The position numbers and the translations under genes were made by a program. A DNA stretch of 64,000 nucleotides from Pseudomonas sp. RIT288 (GTDB taxonomy: Bacteria; Pseudomonadota; Gammaproteobacteria; Pseudomonadales; Pseudomonadaceae): the NCBI RefSeq assembly GCF_000631985.1, contig NZ_JFYN01000006.1, positions 1-64,000 of the forward strand. Reading direction: 5' to 3'. Below are positions 1-7,423 of the stretch, piece after piece; within the stretch, counting starts at the first letter, position 1, and each line of letters begins with the position of its first letter. Below the pieces are notes generated by a model that was not told where the DNA came from, searched no databases, and saw only the letters and a list, made by a program, of their open reading frames with translations.

Positions 1-57
1 GGCTTCAGCGGCGGCGGGGGCAGTTTCGGTGGCGGCGGTTCGTCCGGCGGCTGGTGA
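1..57 (+). CDS. TPM-domain protein, C-terminal end only
   Basis: Only the last 18 codons and the TGA stop lie in the window. The tail is almost entirely glycine and serine with two phenylalanines and a final tryptophan. This is the usual low-complexity C-terminus of YgcG-type TPM-domain proteins, which are membrane-anchored proteins facing the periplasm. The next gene on the same strand starts 33 bases later and encodes another TPM protein, which fits the common lemA-TPM-TPM operon. The identification rests on tail composition and the neighbour, so it is tentative. Confidence 0.6.
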   Translation, partial: GFSGGGGSFGGGGSSGGW

Positions 58-90
58 ACACACAACAATAATGATCAGGCACTTTTCGAC

Positions 91-708
91 ATGGCATTAC
101 TGACTGAACACGAACAACGCAAAGTCGCCGAGGCGATTGCCCGGGTCGAGCGCGACACCGACGCCGAACTGGTCACCGTGCTGGCGGCCCGCGCCGATGA
201 CTACGCGTACATTCCGCTGCTGTGGGCCAGCCTGCTGGCGCTGCTGGTACCGGGTATCGTCCATTACCTGACTGGCTGGCTGACGATGCACAGCCTGTTG
301 CTGGTGCAGTGGGGACTGTTCATCGTCCTGTGCCTGCTGTTTCGCTTGCCGAAAGTCACCACCCATCTGATCCCGCGCCGGGTGCGGCACTGGCGGGCAT
401 CGAATCTGGCGCGGCGACAGTTTCTCGAACAGAACCTGCACCACACCGTCGGCAGCACCGGGATGCTGATCTTTGTCTGCGAGGCCGAACGCTACGTGGA
501 GATTCTGGTGGACGAGGGGATTTCCCGGCGGCTGGACAACAAGAGCTGGGACGCGATTGTCGCCGCGTTCACCGAGCAAGTACGGCAGGGGCGCACGCTT
601 GAGGGATTTGTCACCTGCATCGAGGCCTGTGGAGAATTGCTCAAGGTGCATGTGCCAGTGACGCAGGTACGCAATGAATTGCCCAATCGGTTGATTGTGT
701 TGGGTTGA
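91..708 (+). CDS. TPM-domain membrane protein (YgcG/TPM_phosphatase family)
   Basis: A 205-residue protein. The N-terminal segment (residues 5-35) has the TPM opening pattern of a helix with Val-Ala-Glu-Ala-Ile followed by TDAELVTVLA. Two hydrophobic stretches at about residues 40-60 and 67-86 probably cross the inner membrane. The second half of the TPM fold follows, with GMLIFVCEAERYVEILVDEGI at about 127-147. It is shorter than YgcG and lacks the Gly-rich tail of the gene before it, so the two are complementary paralogues in one operon. The ribosome-binding site is weak. The biochemical function is unknown; the family has been linked to membrane-protein quality control and phosphatase activity. 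Confidence 0.8.
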   Translation: MALLTEHEQRKVAEAIARVERDTDAELVTVLAARADDYAYIPLLWASLLALLVPGIVHYLTGWLTMHSLLLVQWGLFIVLCLLFRLPKVTTHLIPRRVRHWRASNLARRQFLEQNLHHTVGSTGMLIFVCEAERYVEILVDEGISRRLDNKSWDAIVAAFTEQVRQGRTLEGFVTCIEACGELLKVHVPVTQVRNELPNRLIVLG

Positions 709-730
709 CTCTCTGGCCGCAGTCATCCCC

Positions 731-861
731 TGTGGCGAGGGAGCTTGCTCCCGCTGGGGCGCGAAGCGGCCCTGAACCCGGTTAACGCGGTTTGTCTGGT
801 TAGTAATCGTCTGTTTTAACGACTGCTGCGCAGCCGAGCGGGAGCAAGCTCCCTCGCCACA
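731..861. repeat. REP pair (REPIN), GGGAGCAAGCTCCC type
   Basis: Two inverted copies of a palindromic element, beginning TGTGGCGAGGGAGCTTGCTCCC and ending with its complement, are separated by about 60 bases. The pair sits in the space after the TPM gene and can form a long cruciform. Confidence 0.85.
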
Positions 862-978
862 GAAGCCCCGGTGTACTGGGTTCTTGTGCCGTTGGGTAAA
901 TAAGGACGTGTCCCCAACCCCTATCCCCCCTAAAATACCCGCCATTCCCGATTTCGCCCCGCCCGAGGCCGCTTGTTC

Positions 979-2205
979 ATGTCCGTTACCGCCCCATCCG
1001 CGCCGTCCGCCAAATCGGCGCCCGATCATCACGCCCAGTTCATCGAGCTGCTGCAAACCAGCCTCGAACAGAACGGCTTCATCAAGCTGGTGCTGGCCAA
1101 GTACGTGGGGGAAGAGGCGGAGCTGCAGCGGATCATCATCAAAGCGGTGACGGTCAAGGCGCAGCCAAACCTGTCGTTCGTCTATCGCTACAAGACCCGC
1201 GACATCACCAAGAATCTGCCGCTGAGCGAAGGCGTGGCGGTGATTGCCGAGCTGTTGCCGGCCGCGTTCAAGAATGCGCATCTGCTGACCGTGACCGACG
1301 AAGCCCAGCTCGAATACAACAAAAAGGGCAAGAGTTCACTGTTCAAGAGCAAACCTCAGCAATTGCGTGAAGCGCCGTCCGCCGAGCACAACCGTGAGAA
1401 AAACCGTTTTCTGGACTTGAACCGGCCGTTCCTCAAGGATCTGGGCGTGACCAACGCGCAGCATGAGCTGATCCCGGCGATGTCGCGCAAGTGGAAGCAG
1501 ATCAACAAGTTCATCGAAGTCTTCAGTCACGCCCTGACCTCGTCACCGCTGGCGCTGGACAAACCGGTGCGGGTTGCTGATTTCGGTTCGGGCAAGGGCT
1601 ACCTGACGTTCGCCATCCACGATTACCTGCGCAACACGCTCAAGGCCGAAGGCGAAGTCACCGGCGTCGAGTTGCGCGAAGAGATGGTCAACCTGTGCAA
1701 CGCCGCCGCGGCGAAGTTGGAGCACCCGGGGCTGGTGTTCAAGTGCGGTGACGTGCGCAGCGTGGCGCCGAGCGAACTGGACGTGATGATCGCCCTGCAT
1801 GCCTGCGACATCGCCACCGACTACGCGATCCACACCGGCATCCGCTCGGGCGCGTCGATCATCATGTGCTCGCCGTGCTGCCACAAACAGATCCGCCTGC
1901 AGATCCAGAGCCCGGCGCTGCTCAAGCCGATGCTGCAATACGGTCTGCACCTGGGCCAACAGGCCGAAATGGTCACTGACAGCCTGCGCGCGCTGTTCCT
2001 CGAAGCCTGCGGTTACGAGACCAAAGTGTTCGAGTTCATCTCGCTGGAACACACCAACAAGAACAAGATGATTCTCGCGGTGAAACGCGCCGAGCCGGTG
2101 GATCCGGCTCAGCTATTGGTGAAGATTGCGCAGTTGAAGGCGTTCTACAACATCAGCGAGCACTGCCTGGAAACCCTGCTGCGCGCCGACGGCTTCCTCG
2201 CCTGA
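979..2205 (+). CDS. class I SAM-dependent methyltransferase (Methyltransf_32-like)
   Basis: A 408-residue protein. I chose the ATG at 979 over an in-frame TTG two codons upstream. Residues 1-150 form an N-terminal domain rich in charged residues. The Rossmann methyltransferase core starts at about residue 195, with VADFGSGKGYLTFAIHDYL as the SAM-binding glycine motif, then VTGVELREEMV (acidic end of strand 2) and LDVMIALHACDIATD at about 268-282. A CSPCCHKQIR segment follows, which is typical of this family. The substrate is unknown; RNA or small-molecule methylation are both possible. It stands alone between two REP pairs. Confidence 0.8.
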   Translation: MSVTAPSAPSAKSAPDHHAQFIELLQTSLEQNGFIKLVLAKYVGEEAELQRIIIKAVTVKAQPNLSFVYRYKTRDITKNLPLSEGVAVIAELLPAAFKNAHLLTVTDEAQLEYNKKGKSSLFKSKPQQLREAPSAEHNREKNRFLDLNRPFLKDLGVTNAQHELIPAMSRKWKQINKFIEVFSHALTSSPLALDKPVRVADFGSGKGYLTFAIHDYLRNTLKAEGEVTGVELREEMVNLCNAAAAKLEHPGLVFKCGDVRSVAPSELDVMIALHACDIATDYAIHTGIRSGASIIMCSPCCHKQIRLQIQSPALLKPMLQYGLHLGQQAEMVTDSLRALFLEACGYETKVFEFISLEHTNKNKMILAVKRAEPVDPAQLLVKIAQLKAFYNISEHCLETLLRADGFLA

Positions 2206-2214
2206 CCTGGACCT

Positions 2215-2304
2215 TGTGGGAGCGAGCCTGCTCGCGAAGGCGGACTGCCAGCCACGGATGATGCTGGCTGTTATGGCCCCTTCGCGAGCAGGCTCGCTTC
2301 CACA
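2215..2304. repeat. REP pair, GCGAGCAGGCTCGC type
   Basis: Inverted copies of TGTGGGAGCGAGCCTGCTCGCG and its complement lie between two convergent genes. The right copy is read through by the last codons of the EamA transporter gene. Confidence 0.85.
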
Positions 2305-3176
2305 TGGGGTTTGATGGCGGTCTTGCGCCCGAGCATCACAGTGGCAATCACCCCGCAGGCAAACACCCAGGTGATCGGCTCGACATGTTCACCAAAGAAC
2401 AGCGCCGAAAACGCGATGGTGAAGAAAATCTGCAGCAACTGGATCTGACTGACCCGCGCGATCCCGCCCATCGCCAGCCCGGCGTACCAGGCGAAGAAAC
2501 CGAGAAACTGCGAGAACAGTGCCACGTAGCCGAACGCCCACCAGGTCTTGGCTGACACCGCGCCGTGATGCTGCAGCGCCAGGTACAGCACCGGGCCGAT
2601 CAGCAGCGGCGTCGACAGCACCAGCGCCCAGCAGATCACCTGCCAGCCGCCCATTTCCCTGGCCAACCGGCCACCCTCGGCATAACCCAGACCGCCCACG
2701 GCAATCGCGCCGAGCATCAACAAGTCACCGGCCTGAATGCTCCCGGCGCCGGTGTACAACGCATAGCCGAGCACCAGCGCACTGCCCAGTGCGGCGCAGG
2801 CCCAGAAGGCTTTCGAAGGACGCTCGTGGGACAGCCAGGCGGCATACAGCGCCACGCACAGCGGCTGCAACCCGTTGACCAGCGCGCCATGGGACGCTGG
2901 CAAGGTCTGCATGGCCCACGCCGACAGCACCGGGAAGCCGAGAATCACCCCGGCGATCACCAGGCTCAGGCCTTTGATCTGCTGCCAGCTCGGCCACTTC
3001 TCGCGTCGCCAGAGCAACAGCGCCGCCGCAGGAATCGCCGCGAACAGCGCACGGCCGAGGCCGTTGAGCAGCGGATGCAGTTCCTGCACCACAATCCGGG
3101 TGAAGGGCAGGGTGAGGCTGAAAATCACAACCCCGAGCAGACCGAGGGCCATGCCGGTGTTTTCGCGCGAGGACAT
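2271..3176 (-). CDS. EamA/DMT-family transporter
   Basis: A 301-residue inner-membrane protein with about ten hydrophobic helices in two EamA halves (about residues 10-140 and 150-285). Each half ends in the usual helix-glycine-rich pattern, for example IQLLQIFFTIAFSALFFGE near 240. Such proteins export or import metabolites, but the substrate cannot be read from sequence. The start at 3176 fits the family N-terminus just before the first helix. The last ten residues (EASLLAKGP and stop) are encoded by the neighbouring REP arm, so the original stop was probably lost or displaced by the repeat. Confidence 0.88.
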   Translation of the reverse strand: MSSRENTGMALGLLGVVIFSLTLPFTRIVVQELHPLLNGLGRALFAAIPAAALLLWRREKWPSWQQIKGLSLVIAGVILGFPVLSAWAMQTLPASHGALVNGLQPLCVALYAAWLSHERPSKAFWACAALGSALVLGYALYTGAGSIQAGDLLMLGAIAVGGLGYAEGGRLAREMGGWQVICWALVLSTPLLIGPVLYLALQHHGAVSAKTWWAFGYVALFSQFLGFFAWYAGLAMGGIARVSQIQLLQIFFTIAFSALFFGEHVEPITWVFACGVIATVMLGRKTAIKPHVEASLLAKGP

Positions 3177-3286
3177 AGGAAGACCGAAATTGAAGGTGGC
3201 AGAGAACGACCTTCATCAAGCCATAAACCGTGGACTTCTGGCTGTTACAGCTAGGCACAGACTTAGGCGTACAGTTTGCGGACGCT

Positions 3287-3352
3287 ATCGCGAGCAGGCT
3301 CACTCCTACAATTGGAATGCATTCCCCTGTAGGAGTGAGCCTGCTCGCGAAG
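3287..3352. repeat. REP pair, GCGAGCAGGCTCACTCC type
   Basis: Two inverted copies (ATCGCGAGCAGGCTCACTCC and complement) with an 18-base spacer lie between the EamA gene and the DJ-1/PfpI gene. Confidence 0.85.
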
Positions 3353-3456
3353 AACGATAACGCGGTCTTCGAGGTAGTAGCCGGTTGTTACCTGCCCCAA
3401 CGGATAAGGTCTACCTTGAATACTCCTGCAAGCCCATTCCCAGAGGAGTCCTGTCC

Positions 3457-4038
3457 ATGGCTGCGAAAAAAATCCTGATGCTGGTCGGCGATTATGTCGA
3501 AGACTACGAAGTGATGGTGCCGTTCCAGGCCCTGCAAATGGTTGGTCACACCGTGCACGCCGTGTGCCCGGACAAGGCGGCGGGCAAGACCGTGCGCACC
3601 GCGATCCATGACTTCGAAGGCGACCAGACTTACAGCGAGAAACCCGGTCACCTGTTCGCCCTCAACTTTGATTTCGCCAAAGTCGCCGAGGCCGATTACG
3701 ACGCGCTGTTGATCCCCGGAGGTCGTGCGCCGGAATACCTGCGCCTGAACGAAAAAATCCTGGAACTGGTGCGCGCTTTCGACAAGGCTGGAAAGCCGAT
3801 CGCTGCGGTTTGCCACGGCGCGCAGCTGTTGGCGGCAGCGGGCGTTCTCGAAGGGCGCGAATGCAGCGCCTATCCGGCCTGCGCCCCGGAAGTGCGGCTG
3901 GCCGGTGGCACGTTCATCGATATCCCGGTGACCGACGGCCACGTTCAGGGCAATCTGGCAACTGCGCCAGCCTGGCCGGCGCACCCGAACTGGCTGGCCG
4001 GTTTCCTCGGCCTGCTTGGCACCAAGATCACCCTGTAA
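3457..4038 (+). CDS. DJ-1/PfpI family protein
   Basis: A 193-residue cytoplasmic protein. The fold is marked by [15 protein letters not shown] at the N-terminus, [13 protein letters not shown] at about 85-95, and the nucleophile elbow AAVCHGAQ with Cys119-His120. Glu15/Glu18 are in the position of the conserved acidic partner. Members act as glyoxalases, deglycases, chaperones or proteases, so the exact reaction is open. The start at 3457 was chosen for the AGAGGAG site about eight bases upstream. Thirteen bases after the stop begins a ribbon-helix-helix gene, probably co-transcribed. Confidence 0.9.
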   Translation: MAAKKILMLVGDYVEDYEVMVPFQALQMVGHTVHAVCPDKAAGKTVRTAIHDFEGDQTYSEKPGHLFALNFDFAKVAEADYDALLIPGGRAPEYLRLNEKILELVRAFDKAGKPIAAVCHGAQLLAAAGVLEGRECSAYPACAPEVRLAGGTFIDIPVTDGHVQGNLATAPAWPAHPNWLAGFLGLLGTKITL

Positions 4039-4051
4039 CGAGGATTCGCCG

Positions 4052-4357
4052 ATGTGCGAGCTCTACGTCAAGGCCGACCCGATTCTCTACGAATCCCGCT
4101 CGCGCTCGCTGCGCATCTGCGGCGTGGTGACGACGCTGCGCCTGGAAAACCAGTTCTGGGACATCCTCAGCGAAATCGCCGAAGTCGATGGCATGACCAC
4201 CAATCAACTGATCGCCAAGCTGTATGAAGAGGTAATGGATTATCGCGGGGAGGTGGTGAATTTTGCCTCGTTTTTGCGGGTGAGTTGCACGCGGTATTTG
4301 AGTCAGCGGCGGGTGGCGGAGCCGCAGTTGTCGGTGGTGCGGGCGGTGGTGAAATAG
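4052..4357 (+). CDS. ribbon-helix-helix domain protein (RHH_4 family)
   Basis: A 101-residue protein. Residues 14-60 (RSLRICGVVTTLRLENQFWDILSEIA...) fit the RHH_4 domain: a short beta strand followed by two helices, as in small DNA-binding dimers. The C-terminal part is arginine-rich and ends in a Val-rich tail. It lies directly behind the DJ-1/PfpI gene, so it may regulate that gene or simply share its transcript. A REP pair follows the stop. The DNA target is unknown. Confidence 0.75.
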   Translation: MCELYVKADPILYESRSRSLRICGVVTTLRLENQFWDILSEIAEVDGMTTNQLIAKLYEEVMDYRGEVVNFASFLRVSCTRYLSQRRVAEPQLSVVRAVVK

Positions 4358-4374
4358 CCAACACCGGGGTGACG

Positions 4375-4471
4375 CCTTCGCGAGCAGGCTCGCTCCCACA
4401 GTAGATCTCCAGTGAACACAAAACCTGTGAACACCCGGTATCTACTGTAGGAGCCAGCCTGCTGGCGATGG
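4375..4471. repeat. REP pair, GCGAGCAGGCTCGC type, diverged right arm
   Basis: The left arm is CCTTCGCGAGCAGGCTCGC. The right arm reads GTAGGAGCCAGCCTGCTGGCG, so both halves of that arm changed together (GCTCGC to GCCAGC with GCTGGC). This is compensatory variation that keeps its own hairpin. Confidence 0.8.
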
Positions 4472-4551
4472 GGCCGGTACAGGCGACAGAAGTCTTGGGC
4501 TGGTCTTTACTCTGAAGCGCGAAACCTCTCAACCGCCAAGGAGAAACGAGT

Positions 4552-4896
4552 ATGTCCGGATGGTACGAAGTGAGCAAAAGCAGCAACGGCCAGTTCAGGT
4601 TTGTGCTGAAGGCCGCCAACGCCGAAACCATTCTCACCAGCGAGCTCTACACCACCCGCGCGGCTGCCGACAACGGCATTGCTTCGGTGCAGACCAACAG
4701 CCCGCTGGATGAACGCTACGAGAAGAAGACCACCAGGGATGGCCATCCTTACTTCAACCTGAAGGCCGCCAACCACCAGATAATCGGCAGCAGCGAGTCC
4801 TATTCCAACGACGCCGCGTGTGCCAAAGGTATCGCCAGCGTCAAGGCCAATGGGCCGAGCAAAGTGATCAAGGACAAGACCTTGCCGGTGCTCTGA
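4552..4896 (+). CDS. YegP family protein, two DUF1508 repeats
   Basis: A 114-residue cytoplasmic protein made of two DUF1508 units. The first (about residues 2-50) contains YEVSKSSNGQFRFVLKAANAE and GIASVQTN. The second (about 53-104) repeats it as YEKKTTRDGHPYFNLKAAN and GIASVKAN. The AAGGAG upstream of the ATG supports the start. YegP proteins are small, widespread and of unknown function. A single-unit relative is encoded at 53540-53731. Confidence 0.88.
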   Translation: MSGWYEVSKSSNGQFRFVLKAANAETILTSELYTTRAAADNGIASVQTNSPLDERYEKKTTRDGHPYFNLKAANHQIIGSSESYSNDAACAKGIASVKANGPSKVIKDKTLPVL

Positions 4897-4912
4897 GTCC
4901 CGCACATCCCTC

Positions 4913-5006
4913 TGTAGGAGCAGCGGCACGCTGCGATCTTTTGATCTTGATTGTAAAGATCAGGATCAAAGGATCGCAGCCTCGTTTCACTCGACAGCTC
5001 CTACAG
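4913..5006. repeat. REP pair, CTGCGATC type
   Basis: TGTAGGAGC...GCTGCGATCTTTTGATC pairs with GATCAAAGGATCGCAGC...GCTCCTACA. Its right end overlaps the last two codons and stop of the DapA-like gene on the minus strand. Confidence 0.8.
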
Positions 5007-5879
5007 GGTTTTCAGGATGGTTTGCAGCTGCGTTTGTCCCGCCTCGCTCAACGGGAACACCGGTAGTCGTGGAGCGCCGACTTCCAGCCCGGTTTCACGC
5101 AATCCAGCCTTGATCGTCGCCGGCAAACCGCCCTTGAGGATGAAGTCCAGCAGCGGCAACTGGCGGTAGAACAACTCACGCGCCCGCTGCAGATCACCGG
5201 CCAGCGCAGCCGTATACAGATCCAGATTCAGCTGCGGGATCAGGTTCGGCGCTGCGGTGCACCACCCCCTGGCCCCGGCGGCAAACGCCTCCAGTGCCAG
5301 CGGATTGCAGCCGTTGTAGAACGGCACCTGACCTTCACCGAGCAATTGCAGCTTGTGCATGCGCTGAATGTCGCCGGTGCTCTCCTTGACCATGGTCACG
5401 TTTTCCACGCCATTGACGATGCGCAGAATCAGCTCGACTGACATGTCGGTGCCGCTGGTGGCCGGGTTGTTGTAGAGCATGATCGGCACGCCGATGCTGT
5501 CGCCGATGGCGCGGTAGTGAGCGAGGATTTCCGCTTCAGTCAGCTTCCAGTAAGACGCTGGCAGCACCATCACCACGTCGGCGCCGTGGGCTTCGGCGAA
5601 GCGTGCGCGGCGTACGGCTTTGGCGGTGGTCAGGTCGGACACGCTGACGATGGTCGGCACCCGTTTGGCCACGTGTTTGATGCTGAACTCGGCGACCTGA
5701 TCCCACTCGGCGTCGCTCAGGTAGGCGCCTTCGCCGGTGCTGCCCAGCGGGGCGATGGCGTGGACGCCGCTGTCGATCAGGCGATCGATCGATTGGCCGA
5801 GCGCCGGCAGGTTCAGGCCTTCGCCATGGGCGCCGAACGGGGTGATGGTGTAGCCGATGATGCCGTGAATGTTGGACAT
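5001..5879 (-). CDS. DapA-family aldolase/lyase (dihydrodipicolinate synthase superfamily)
   Basis: A 292-residue TIM-barrel protein. The Schiff-base lysine is Lys165 in TMVKESTGD, the conserved tyrosine is Tyr136 in LYNNP, and the GSTGE loop is at 46-50. The true DapA arginine of the GRT motif is replaced here by NPATSG, so this is probably not lysine-pathway DapA (a genuine dapA is at 48444). It more likely splits a keto-acid sugar or related substrate. The gene is 25 bases downstream of the class II aldolase gene on the same strand and is probably co-transcribed with it from the promoter near 6730. Confidence 0.85.
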   Translation of the reverse strand: MSNIHGIIGYTITPFGAHGEGLNLPALGQSIDRLIDSGVHAIAPLGSTGEGAYLSDAEWDQVAEFSIKHVAKRVPTIVSVSDLTTAKAVRRARFAEAHGADVVMVLPASYWKLTEAEILAHYRAIGDSIGVPIMLYNNPATSGTDMSVELILRIVNGVENVTMVKESTGDIQRMHKLQLLGEGQVPFYNGCNPLALEAFAAGARGWCTAAPNLIPQLNLDLYTAALAGDLQRARELFYRQLPLLDFILKGGLPATIKAGLRETGLEVGAPRLPVFPLSEAGQTQLQTILKTL

Positions 5880-5904
5880 GATGAGTCTCCGGAAAAAGCT
5901 GAAA

Positions 5905-6687
5905 TCAGTTCAGGCAATCGGCGTGTTGGCGCAGGTTCTGCCGGGCGTAGTAGTTGAAGGCGGCGGCGTGGCGTTTGGGTTTCGACACCCAGTCATGGGC
6001 CTCGCGCCCCAGCGCCGGAATGATCGGCTTGATCGTACCGGCGGCCATCGCCAGCAACTGCAGTCTGGCGGCGCGCTCGATCAGTTGGGCGATGACACAG
6101 GCTTCTTCGATCGTGCTGCCGGTCGATAACTGGCCGTGGTGCGAGAGTAGGATTGCACGCTTGTCGCCCAGCGCACCGGCGATCAGTTCGCCTTCTTCGT
6201 TACCCACCGGCACGCCCGGCCAGCCTTCGAGAAACGCGCAGTCGTCGTACAGCGGACACAGGTCCATGTGGGAAATCTGCAGCGGCACTTCCAGCATCGA
6301 CAGCGCGGCAATGTGCGTCGGGTGAGTGTGGATGATGCAGTTCACGTCTGGCCGGGCGCGGTACACCCAGCTGTGGAAACGGTTGGCCGGGTTGGCCATG
6401 CCGTGGCCTTCGAGCACTTCCAGGTCTTCGTTGACCAGCAGCAGATTGCTCGCAGTGATTTCATCGAAACCCAGGCCCAGTTGCTGAGTGTAATAGGTCC
6501 CCGGTTGTGGGCCGCGAGCGGTGATCTGCCCGGCCAGACCGGAGTCATGACCGCTCTCGAACAGGATCCGGCAGGTCAGCGCCAGCTTTTGCCGGTCAGT
6601 CCACGTATTATCCGCCAGGGTGTTTTGCATCTGGGTCAGCGCTTGCTTGACCAGTTGCGCTTTGGGTAGTGCTAATGTCTTGGCCAT
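5905..6687 (-). CDS. class II aldolase/adducin family protein
   Basis: A 260-residue protein. Zinc-ligand histidines are visible in IIHTHPTH (120-125) and LSHHGQ (183-184), and NPANRFHSWVYR is typical of the decarboxylating/aldolase subgroup. The ATG at 6687 was preferred to an upstream in-frame Met because an AAAGGA lies eight bases before it and the upstream codons contain the promoter. It sits first in an operon with a DapA-like lyase and is divergent from an XRE-cupin regulator. The two enzymes suggest a short catabolic route for a hydroxy- or keto-acid; the substrate is unknown. Confidence 0.87.
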   Translation of the reverse strand: MAKTLALPKAQLVKQALTQMQNTLADNTWTDRQKLALTCRILFESGHDSGLAGQITARGPQPGTYYTQQLGLGFDEITASNLLLVNEDLEVLEGHGMANPANRFHSWVYRARPDVNCIIHTHPTHIAALSMLEVPLQISHMDLCPLYDDCAFLEGWPGVPVGNEEGELIAGALGDKRAILLSHHGQLSTGSTIEEACVIAQLIERAARLQLLAMAAGTIKPIIPALGREAHDWVSKPKRHAAAFNYYARQNLRQHADCLN

Positions 6688-6726
6688 GTCTGTGTCCTTT
6701 GGGTGATTGCAAATGACACTAAAAAG

Positions 6727-6754
6727 CCTATATGACACAAAGTGTCATAAGCAA
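6727..6754 (-). promoter_or_regulatory. predicted sigma-70 promoter of the aldolase operon with embedded operator
   Basis: Reading the minus strand, TTGCTT (6754-6749) and TATAGG (6732-6727) are separated by 16 bases. The spacer is filled by the arms of a perfect palindrome (6731-6749). This geometry is typical of a repressor blocking RNA polymerase. Confidence 0.5.
6731..6749. promoter_or_regulatory. palindromic operator candidate, TATGACAC-AAA-GTGTCATA
   Basis: Perfect 8-bp arms flank a 3-base centre, located between the divergent aldolase and XRE-cupin genes. A further half-site, ATGACACT, occurs at 6713-6720, 19 bases away on the same helical face to within a base or two. The likely binder is the adjacent XRE-cupin protein. 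Confidence 0.6.
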
Positions 6755-6793
6755 GCATAAATCGTCGTTTCCTTGATGGAATAACTGCTGCGC

Positions 6794-7336
6794 ATGTCTA
6801 TCCGTTTGAAATTGTTGAGAAAAAAACTTGGCGTAACGCTTGAGGCTCTGGCTGAAAAATCCGGAATGACCAAGAGTTATCTGTCGAAAGTCGAGCGTGG
6901 GCTGAACACCCCGTCGATCGCTGCCGCACTGAAACTGGCGAAGGCGCTGAACGTGAAGGTCGAGGAACTGTTCTCCGAAGACAACGTCAGCCTCGACAGC
7001 TACAGCCTGGTGCGCAGCCACGAACGCCAGTCACTGGCGGCCAACGATCAGAGCCCGGGGTATGCGGTGCTGGCGCATCAGGTCAGCGAACGCAACCTGC
7101 TGCCGTTCATCATCTACCCGCCGAGCGAGTTCACCGACAAGACCTTCAAGGAGCATTTGGGCGAGGAGTTTCTGTTCGTCCACGAAGGGCAGGTGGAAGT
7201 GGATTTCATGAGCGAGCGGGTGCTGCTGGAACGAGGCGATGCGCTGCATTTCAACGCGCAGAAGCCGCACCGGATCAGGTCGGTGGGCGAGGTGCAGGCG
7301 CAGTTGCTGGTGGTGGTGCACAGCAGCGAAGAATGA
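6794..7336 (+). CDS. XRE-family regulator with C-terminal cupin
   Basis: A 180-residue protein. Residues 3-58 form the helix-turn-helix domain, with LRKKLGVTLEALAEKSGMTKSYLSKVERG as helices 1-3. Residues about 105-178 form a cupin barrel with EEFLFVHEGQVEV and ERGDALHFNAQKPHR. In this architecture the cupin senses a small ligand and the HTH binds DNA. Its position, divergent from the aldolase operon with a palindrome between them, suggests that it represses that operon. A REP pair follows the stop. Confidence 0.92.
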   Translation: MSIRLKLLRKKLGVTLEALAEKSGMTKSYLSKVERGLNTPSIAAALKLAKALNVKVEELFSEDNVSLDSYSLVRSHERQSLAANDQSPGYAVLAHQVSERNLLPFIIYPPSEFTDKTFKEHLGEEFLFVHEGQVEVDFMSERVLLERGDALHFNAQKPHRIRSVGEVQAQLLVVVHSSEE

Positions 7337-7343
7337 AGCAAAA

Positions 7344-7420
7344 ATCAAAAGATCGCAGCCTTCGGCAGCTCCTACACTGATCTCTGTAGGAGCTGCCGCA
7401 GGCTGCGATCTTTTGGTCTT
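7344..7420. repeat. REP pair, CTGCGATC type
   Basis: AATCAAAAGATCGCAGCC and GGCTGCGATCTTTTGG are inverted around GGCAGCTCCTACA / TGTAGGAGCTGCC. The pair lies between convergent genes. Confidence 0.85.
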
Positions 7421-7423
7421 GCT

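Noticed and set aside
4375..4471. Possible CRISPR repeats (this and the similar palindromes across the window)
   Set aside because: The repeats come as isolated inverted pairs with variable spacers and no array. They are REPINs, and no cas genes are present.
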